A DNA stretch of 64,000 nt from Neodontobutis hainanensis (lineage: Eukaryota > Chordata > Actinopteri > Gobiiformes > Odontobutidae), in NCBI GenBank assembly GCA_024349245.1, contig JALDNG010000824.1, forward strand, positions 1 to 64,000, written 5' to 3'. Each line of letters starts with the position of its first letter. Position 1 is the stretch's first letter. The notes beneath the pieces were generated by a model. It saw only the letters and a program-made list of their open reading frames with translations, made no database searches and was not told the origin of the DNA. The position numbers and the translations under genes are program-made. Of the stretch, positions 57,848 to 64,000 are shown piece after piece.

Positions 57848-57850
<3 letters not shown>
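56289..57850 (+). repeat. Unclassified repeat, copy B (inverted relative to copy A)
   Basis: Starts TGGCCAAGCACAAGGTGCG in the SINE ATT tail and ends GTGCTTGGCCCCGTCATTGC, TGCTTGCAGCTATATTTATT with a long (ATT)n. It matches the reverse complement of copy A over most of its length, including CCTATGACGTCATTTTCCGC and GATGCCTGCAGAGTTTTGG. It is shorter because it has one unit of the tandem region. Confidence 0.7.

Positions 57851-57917
<67 letters not shown>
57849..57917. repeat. (ATT)n microsatellite
   Basis: About 23 ATT units forming the tail of repeat copy B or the SINE. Confidence 0.97.
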
Positions 57918-57975
57918 CAGCACTATTCTTTTAAAATGTTAAAAAAATTATTTTGTTTCTTAATCTAAAAAAAAA

Positions 57976-58332
57976 AAATCTGACCCGAATAAAGGCTCTA
58001 GCCTGGGTAGTGGGCAGAGGAAAGCAAAAAGGTAAGCTCAACACAATACAATGGAAGTTATCTTGCCTTTGGATTCACTTTACTGGGGAACCAACCGAGC
58101 CAAACTATTTCAGTTCTGCTCCCTTATTCCACAACCTGTCTATCCGAGGTGGGCTTTTCAAGCATAACGACTATAAAGACAAAAAAAGACAGAGACTCAT
58201 ACTTTGATTTTTATGTGTGTCTTTCTTCAATTCCTCTAGGAATATTAAGTTTGTGTTTAAACAGGTGCAGGTTTCAGTAAACCGAGTAAATTGAGACTAG
58301 ATTTTCATTATATTTAAATAAATATATTCATT
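57976..58332. mobile_element. hAT-Charlie-like relic, left part
   Basis: 58262-58332 (GAGTAAATTGAGACTAGATT and TTTAAATAAATATATTCATT) matches the reverse complement of 16880-16930. The rest up to 57976 is unrecognised. The relic resumes at 60218. Confidence 0.55.
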
Positions 58333-58336
58333 CATT

Positions 58337-60217
58337 TGTAGGGAAGATATAGTCTCATTAATTAATAATTAATAAGAATATTAATTATGGAAATTAATAA
58401 TTAATATTTTTATATTAAAATATTAATTTATTTTGGGGCACCACCCTAGTTTTTACAGTTCTAAGGAAACTGGTCAGTATGGTCTCATTAATCTAAAGGA
58501 AGTAAATTCTCCTCGTTTTCGAAAATTCAATTAAACAGAAAACATTAATTGTCTTTATGGGGTTTTATTAAAGATTATACTAGGTTAAACAGTGAATAAT
58601 AACAGGGGAAATGACACAAAGGAATAATTATTACCACATGAATGGGTAAACCCAAGAACGATAAAACAGTTACTTTCAGAGGATTTTGTGAAACAAAAGG
58701 AAGTATTGATTATTGACTCTATTATTAGACGAGGGGCTGTTACGCAGCGTTTATGGGGTTGATGACAGTTTCGGAGGCCAAGGCTGTTATGTTTTAGACA
58801 GTTTAGATGCCAAACATATGTGTCACGCTAGACTCACCCTGGGGTCCTGATTGGTCTCAGATCTTAGTGACGAGAGGTCCAGAGGTTCTCCAGAACCCTG
58901 CCGCATGTCGATGATGTTTGTCGCCTCCAGGATGGCCTTAATCGTGTACACTCAGTCTCCAGAGGGACCGCCTTGGGCCCGGGGAATGTCCAAAAAGCGT
59001 CTCGTTACTGTCACAACTAGCCAAGCCTTTTAGCATCAGCGTTGTACACCGAGTAAAATTGAGTCTTTCAAAGTTATAAGTCCACTGAATGAGGTCTTAG
59101 CGGCTGTGTTGCTGGCTTAAAACTTGCTTGAGAAAGCTCAATTTAGTCAAGCTAACTCTTAGCAGGCGAGAAATCCTTTTAAAATAAAAGCGAGGTAGCT
59201 ATTGTCTGGTAGCAGGCTGGCAGGAAGTAGTATACTTTGAGCAGCTGTGTGAAGAAGGAAGAACTTTAGCTAAACTTGCAGGCTTTAAAGAAAATGTACT
59301 GTTACACGAGGTCCAAGCTTGTAAGGGTTGCCCAGGGCCGCACGGCCCAAAGCGGACGTGGAGACAGGAAGCGAAGTAAAGACAAGAGCAAAGAGCAGAG
59401 AGCGTGTTCTTGGCTGTGCGCTAGTTTTAACACTTTCGGACGTGGTGTTTCTTACTGAGAAAGGCATTGCTTTGGGGGAGTTTAACTAAAGTTTAAACTA
59501 AGTCTTAAAACATTCCTTTTGTTTCACCCTATTTTCCTTGGTTTTCGTAAAACACACACAATCGTTCGTACTTGTAGAATTTTAAAAGAAAATGCATTTG
59601 TCAGACTTATTATAAAAACATATATTCATTACATTTTATTAACATAAAACGTAACCCTGTAGAAATGGAATAAGGAATTAGTTGCCTTGTAAAACTCTGC
59701 GTCCTGGAAACGAACAGTATGATTGTTAGTACATTCACAATAATTCTAAATAATAAAATAACAAAATATCCTTTAATGGAATAACACAAAAATGTCCTTC
59801 TTGAGTGAGCAGAGTCATTTGTCCATTTGACCAACAGGGGGTAGTGTTTGACCATGCCCGAATGACTATGATCAAAGACATTTTCAACTGTCAATCAGGA
59901 TTAGAATAAAGTGTTCTTGAGAAAGCTGGATGGACACCTTATCTACAGAATTTACGACTTTCTGACAGTGGCGTCTATAGTGTCTGGATCTCTCCATGAG
60001 TCCTTGACCTGGTTGGTCTTTGGTGCTGGTTGGACCTAGGTTCTGGCTTTTTATGAAAACAAACAAAATCGTTAATTATAAGTGCTGAAACATCTGTGAA
60101 TAGTTAAAAAGGACATGTTGCATCTCCTGTTGGTAAGATTTAGGTGTTAGTCCAAACTCCTGCTTGCTGGTGGCATCTGGAAATGATAAGTGTGGGGTTG
60201 AGGACTGATCTGCTACA
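58337..60217. mobile_element. Long LTR-like insertion, 1,881 bp, CATT target duplication
   Basis: Ends TGTAGGGAAGAT and ATCTGCTACA, with TGTAG/CTACA inverted termini. CATT flanks both sides (58333-58336 and 60218-60221), and the hAT-Charlie sequence continues across. No internal repeat of the ends and no gag/pol-like frame is visible, so it is either a very long solo LTR or a non-autonomous LTR element. Orientation is unknown. AT-rich palindromic TTAATTAATAATTAAT sequence lies at 58367-58432. Confidence 0.6.
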
Positions 60218-60296
60218 CATTAATAAATATACTTTTTGTACCATTTTAGTTTGGTGGTGTGCCTTGTGAAAAGTTTGGGAAACAATGTACTAGACA
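60218..60296. mobile_element. hAT-Charlie-like relic, right part
   Basis: GTTTGGTGGTGTGCCTTGTG and AAAGTTTGGGAAACAATGT match the reverse complement of 16784-16850, the family terminus. Confidence 0.7.
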
Positions 60297-60440
60297 AAAT
60301 GGCAGAACCATGTCCAGTAGGATGCAGGCCATCTGCCCTCAGCAGACCGGGTGGGTGGCCCCAGAAAGTGGGCTAGTTTTACACAAAACCATGGTGTCCC
60401 CTATCACCAGAGTATGATGCTTGCTCTGGTCTGCAGAAGC
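60293..60440 (-). pseudogene. L2 ORF1 SGNH-esterase fragment, minus strand
   Basis: The minus strand has HTLVIGDTMV (block I, usually GDSIT) near 60405 and, after an internal deletion, GLLRADGLHPTGHGSAILSS (the catalytic D-x2-H block) near 60300-60360. The same two blocks lie 450 bp apart in the copy at 35.2-35.7 kb. Confidence 0.75.
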
Positions 60441-60824
60441 GGAGGAAACAGGCTGGCAATCAACACAGACAAGCAGACTTGAAAGCACCAAAAACCGGTT
60501 TGTGGTCAGTTATATGGAAACTGGCAAAGATGAAAATGTCAGATAAAAATTAAAAAAAAGCTTTGGCCTTAGTAATGGCTGACTCTGATTCTGAGGGAGA
60601 ACATTTGCCTTTAGAGCCTTTTTTAGCCAAGTGAGAGTAAAAATGAGAGCAAGAGTGAGAGTGCAAGTGTGACTTGTTTGGCAGTGCCGCTGCTAGGACC
60701 TCTTTTAGTGTACATGAATCACTTACCGTTTTCCCCACACTTTGCCCAACATAAGTTAAAGAAAAAGGTAGGAAACTAGTTGCTCTGGTTGTGGTTGTGA
60801 CGAAGGAGAATGCAAAAAGAAGCC
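60441..60824. other. No gene recognised
   Basis: Minus frames continue through here but lose similarity to the Rex6-like block on the right. AAAAATGAGAGCAAGAGTGA-type purine repeats at 60638-60675. Confidence 0.4.
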
Positions 60825-61465
60825 GTGAATTCTGTTCAGGAAGGTTGCTGTGGTCTGCTCTTAGATCCAACTAGACACTGTGCATCATTGTTGTGTGTTT
60901 CCTCTTTCTCCCATATTCCTTTCCAGTATTGTCTCCAGCCTTGGTGGGTCTGCTCTGGAGTTGTTACCCTGCCATTGTGCATTCTAGCTGGTTGAGTAGA
61001 GAACCGGTTTAATTGCCTGGTTTCAAGTTCTCTTGTGTACCTCTTTTGGTAGCTTGGCAAGGCTTGGAACCTTTGTTTGGCAGTTTCCAATGCTTTAGGT
61101 ATGGGCATCTGGCTGTACATCTTGGCACCTCTTGTACCTTTCATTGCACCTTTCTGAAGCCCTGACAGTTGGCTCACTTCTTTCCGTGCTGCCTTGATTT
61201 TAGCCCCATCCTTCTCTTCCACGGTGGAACTTATGGTTGCACTTCAACCATTAGCTAAGCATCTCAAGAATCACTGCTGGAAAAGTGTATATCAGCTAGT
61301 TGATTTTAGTGATGGTGGTTGTAGGGATCATTCTTACTGCTACATTCACATCTTCTAGGAGACTTTCTGATGGTACTTTACTCAGCCTTTGTAATTGTTT
61401 TTGGGGTTATCGGATGTTCATTCTAGCCATGACCTTATCTCTTAGGGTAGTTGCTGCCTTGCTCA
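60825..61465 (-). pseudogene. Rex6: Rex6-like (R4-clade) LINE fragment, minus strand
   Basis: Reading from 61465 down: LRDKVMARMNIR, a stop, LQRLSKVPSESLLEDVNVAV, TTTITKIN, a stop, LIYTFPAVILEMLS, then the open frame 61222-60836 with AKIKAARKEVSQLSGLQKGA, KALETAKQRFQALPSYQKRY, LNRFSTQPARM and YWKGIWEKEETHNNDA. After a shift comes LRADHSNLPEQ. This is the region just upstream of the polymerase core in a fish LINE I recall as Rex6, whose later part has the AGKAYMERH sequence matching the published Rex6 primer. The polymerase and endonuclease are absent. Confidence 0.65.
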
Positions 61466-61557
61466 ACATAATTGGACTTATTGGGGCTTTGTACCAATAT
61501 CCTGGTGTCTGTAAAGGTTTCCTTAGTCATCCTGGTCATCTTGAAGAGAATATTAAA
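61466..61557. other. Spacer
   Basis: Short stretch with TCATCCTGGTCATCTTGAAG; nothing recognised. Confidence 0.3.
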
Positions 61558-61680
61558 GCAAAAGCATCTGGACTCAGTTTTCAAGAGAGACTTTATCAAT
61601 TCTGAGAACAACTGGTAAGATAGCTGAGCTTATATCTCTGGAGGGAGGGGTTTGACCTGAAACCTGTGATCTAATAGTTA
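61558..61680. repeat. Half of the fold-back repeat family
   Basis: AAAGCATCTGGACT, GTTTTCAAG, GAGACTTTATCAATTCTGAG and CAACTGGTAAGATAGCTGAG correspond to one arm and the centre of the palindrome at 7947-8160. Confidence 0.75.
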
Positions 61681-61725
61681 AAGAAAGATTAAAATCCATC
61701 CATCCATCCATCCATCTTCTACCGC

Positions 61726-63069
61726 TTATCCGGGGCCGGGTCGCGGGGGCAGCAGTCTAAGCAGAGAAGCCCAGACTTCCCTCTCCCCAGACACTTCCTC
61801 CAACTCTTCCGGGGGGATACCGAGGCGTTCCCAGGTCAGCCGAGAGACATAGTCCCTCCAGCGTGTCCTAGGTCTTCCCGAGGTCTCCTCCCGGTGGGAC
61901 ATGCCCGAACACCTCCCTAGGGAGGCGTCCGGGAGGCATCCAAACAGATGCCCGAGCCACCTCAGCTGGCTCCTCTCGATGTGAAGGAGCAGCGGCTCTA
62001 CTTTGAGCTCCTCCCGAGTGACGGAGCTCCTCACCTATCTCTAAGGGAGCGCCCGCCACTCTGCGGAGAAAGCTCATTTCGCCGCCTGTATCCGGGATCT
62101 TGTTCTTTCGGTCATGACCCAAAGCTCATGACCATAGGTGAGAGTAGGAACGTAGATCGACTGGTAAATCGAGAGCTTTGCCTTACAGCTCAGCTCCTTC
62201 TTCACCACGACAGACCGGTACATCGACCGCATTACTGCAGAAGCTGCACCGATCCGTCTGTCGATCTCACGCTCCTTCCTTCCCTCACTCGTGAACAAGA
62301 CCCCGAGATACTTAAACTCCTCCACTTGAGGCAGGAGCTCTCCACCAACCTGGATGGGGCAAGCCACCCTTTTTCGACTGAGAACCATGGTCTCAGACTT
62401 GGAGGTGCTGATCCTCATCCCAGCCGCTTCACACTCGGCTGCAAACCGCCCCAGTGAACATTGAAGGTCCTGGCTTGATGGAGCCAACAGGACAACATCA
62501 TCTGCAAAAAGCAGAGATGAAATCCTGTGGTCCCCAAACCAGACTCCCTCCGGCCCCTGGCTGCGCCTAGAAATCCTGTCCATAAAGATAATGAACAGGA
62601 CCGGTGACAAAGGGCAGCCCTGCCAGAGTCCAACATTCACCGGGAACAGGTCTGACTTACTGCCGGCAATGCGAACCAAGCTCCTGCTCGGTCGTACAGG
62701 GACCGGACAGCCCTTAGCAAAGGGCCCCGGACTCCATACTCCCAGAGCACCCCCACAGGGCACCACGAGGACACAGTCGAATGCCTTTTCCAGATCCACA
62801 AAGCACATGTGGACTGGTTGGGCAAACTCCCATAATCCCTCCAGCACCCTGGAGAGGGTATAGAGCTGGTCCAGTGTTCCACGACCGGGACGAAAACCGC
62901 ATTGTTCCTCCTGGATCTGAGGTTCGACTATCGGCCGCATTCTCCTCTCCAGTACCCTGGCATAGACTTTCCCGGGGAGGCTGAGGAGTGTGATCCCTCT
63001 GTAGTTGGAGCACACCCTCCGGTCCCCCTTCTTAAAAAGAGGGACCACCACCCCGGTCTGCCAGTCCAC
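61726..63069 (-). pseudogene. Rex3 reverse transcriptase, 331 codons open
   Basis: From 63069 the frame reads VVVPLFKKGDRRVCSNYRGI, GFRPGRGTLDQLYTLSRVLE, FVDLEKAFDCV, LWQGCPLSPVLF, LLFADDVVLLAPSSQD and FKYLGVLFTSEGRK, and continues through RSMYRSVVVKKELSCKAKLS to about 62074. Between motif A and IAGSKSDLFPVNVG the peptide VVPCGGALGVWSPGPFAKGC is out of register with the other copy, showing two compensating frameshifts. The C-terminal block QLRWLGHLFGCLPDASLGRC continues in another frame at 62034-61726. More complete than the 10-kb copy but still defective. Confidence 0.9.
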
Positions 63070-63389
63070 TCGGCCTCTGCTTCCTCAGTGGAAGACGTGA
63101 CGGTGGGGTTGAGGAGATCATTGAAGTATTCCTTCCACCGTCCAACAATATCCCCAGTTGAGGTCAGCAGATTCCCACCTCCACTGTAAACAGTGTTGGC
63201 AGGGCACTGCTTCCCCCTCCTGAGGCGCCGGACGGTTTGCCAGAATTTCTTCGAGGCCGACCGATAGTCTTTTTTCCATGGCCTCACCGAACTACTCCCA
63301 GACCCGAGATTTTGCCTCCACAACCACCCGTGCTGCAGCTCGCTTGGCCTGCCGGTACCTATCAGCTGCCTCAGGAGTCCCACAACCAG

Positions 63390-64000
63390 GCTCAATAGGT
63401 CTCCTTCTTCAGCTTGACGGCCTCCCTTACTTCCGGTGTCCACCACCGGGTTCGGGGATTGCCGCCACGACAGGCACCGGAGACTTTGCGGCCACAGCTT
63501 CGAGTGGCTGCGTCGACAATGGAGGTGGAAAACATGGTCCACTCGGACTCAATGTCTCCAGTCTCCCTCGGAATCTGGTCGAAGCTCTGTCGGAGGTGGG
63601 AGTTGAAGATCTCTCTGACAGGGGACTCGGCCAACGTTCCCAACAGACCCTCACAGTACGCTTGGGTCTGCCAAGTCTGTCTGACCTTCTCCCCCGCCAT
63701 CGGATCCAACTCACCACCAGGTGGTGATCAGTTGACAGCTCCGCCCCTCTCTTCACCCGAGTGTCCAAGACATACGGCCAGAGGTCAGATGAAACAACTA
63801 CAAAGTCGATCATCGACCTCCGCCTAGGGTGTCCTGGTGACACGTGCACTGATGGACACCCTTATGCTTGAACATGGTGTTTGTTATGGACAAACTGTTA
63901 CTAGCACAGAAGTCCAATAACAGAACACCACTCGGGTTCAGATCAGGGGCCGTTCCTCCCAATCACGCCCCAGGTGTCACTGTCGCTACCCACGTGAGCG
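63390..64000 (-). pseudogene. Rex3 endonuclease, partial
   Basis: The frame at 63849-63427 has DFVVVSSDLWPYVLDTRVKR and LSTDHHLVVSW, retaining the catalytic Asp-His lost in the first copy, then SFDQIPR-like linker sequence after a shift. The N-terminal blocks lie beyond the window edge. Confidence 0.85.

Larger units (their letters stand above)
52985..57975 (+). mobile_element. L2-clade LINE copy with nested insertions
   Basis: Segments: 52985-53060 leader (GGGAGAGAACACTGCCCCCT, as at 26.19 kb); 53070-53535 reverse transcriptase (VSDQIVLT-, SPLLFNLYMLPLGQLIHS, NYADDTQIYFSLAAGKNGPI); 55556-55960 thumb and C-terminus (SQPDIERFIHALISSRLDYC); and 57905-57965 3' UTR. Comparison with the 26-29.6 kb copy shows an internal deletion between leader and polymerase and two insertions: 53536-55555 and 55961-57905. 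Confidence 0.8.
61697..64000 (-). mobile_element. Rex3: Rex3 (RTE-clade LINE), minus strand, cut by the window edge
   Basis: The (ATCC)n at 61697-61716 is the reverse complement of the GATG tail. Leftwards to rightwards it runs from the 3' end to the endonuclease, which is cut at 64000 (equivalent to about 11040 in the first copy). CGGTGACAAAGGGCAGCCCT at 62604 matches the recalled Rex3 primer site. A deletion before the polymerase (near 63069) removes the GKAPGVDEIRPEYL block. Confidence 0.92.

Overview
The window looks like intergenic or intronic DNA from a ray-finned (teleost) fish. The evidence is the repeat content: three copies of the RTE-clade LINE Rex3 with (GATG)n tails, a Rex6-like (R4-clade) fragment, several L2-clade LINEs, many hAT elements with 8-bp target duplications, a PIF/Harbinger-like element, tRNA-headed SINEs with (ATT)n tails, and abundant (CA)n, (TA)n and (ATT)n microsatellites. 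It is not prokaryotic: there are no operons and no gene-dense coding, and splice signals are visible. I found no long intact host gene. Most open frames are pieces of transposons or shadows of repeats.

Layout. 1-7 kb: hAT-type non-autonomous elements (three with clear 8-bp duplications) and an L2 fragment. 7.9-8.4 kb: a long fold-back repeat beside a SINE remnant. 10.2-13.5 kb: nearly full-length but frameshifted Rex3. 14.2-17.3 kb: two hAT elements and a rearranged Rex3 fragment. 17.3-21.5 kb: a 4.2-kb element with 20-bp inverted ends, TTA duplications and a Myb/SANT-MADF-like relic (PIF/Harbinger type). 21.7-22.9 kb: hAT. 23.9-24.4 kb: on the minus strand, the best candidate host gene, a two-exon reading frame for a 78-residue secreted peptide. 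26.2-29.65 kb: L2 interrupted by a 504-bp solo LTR. 30-31 kb: an unclassified repeat. 32.1-34.3 kb: a decayed THAP-domain exon plus a 135-bp exon present twice; one copy lies inside a terminal-inverted-repeat element. 34.4-39.0 kb: the most complete L2, with SGNH-esterase ORF1, endonuclease and reverse transcriptase. 39.4-46 kb: SINEs, a ZBED-type hAT relic and a minus-strand L2 fragment. 47.0-49.7 kb: a hAT transposase-derived gene broken by a solo LTR and a TGA. 50.8-52.9 kb: a probable solo LTR and another hAT relic. 53.0-58.0 kb: one L2 copy carrying nested insertions of an unclassified repeat and a SINE. 58.3-60.2 kb: an 1,881-bp LTR-like insertion in a hAT relic. 60.3-64.0 kb: L2 ORF1, Rex6 and Rex3 fragments, all minus strand.

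Most interesting signals: (1) L2 copies repeatedly carry perfect or near-perfect fold-back duplications (35.5, 37.45, 53.4, 55.8 and probably 4.2 kb), the pattern expected of template-switch mutation; one keeps the reverse transcriptase frame open. (2) A 247-bp segment containing a phase-symmetric exon has been copied into a TIR element 1.1 kb upstream. (3) A 51-bp patch is shared between a hAT zinc-finger exon and a SINE body. (4) A possible small secreted-peptide gene lies in unique sequence at 24 kb.

Element names rest on motif recognition and recalled family features; no database search was possible.
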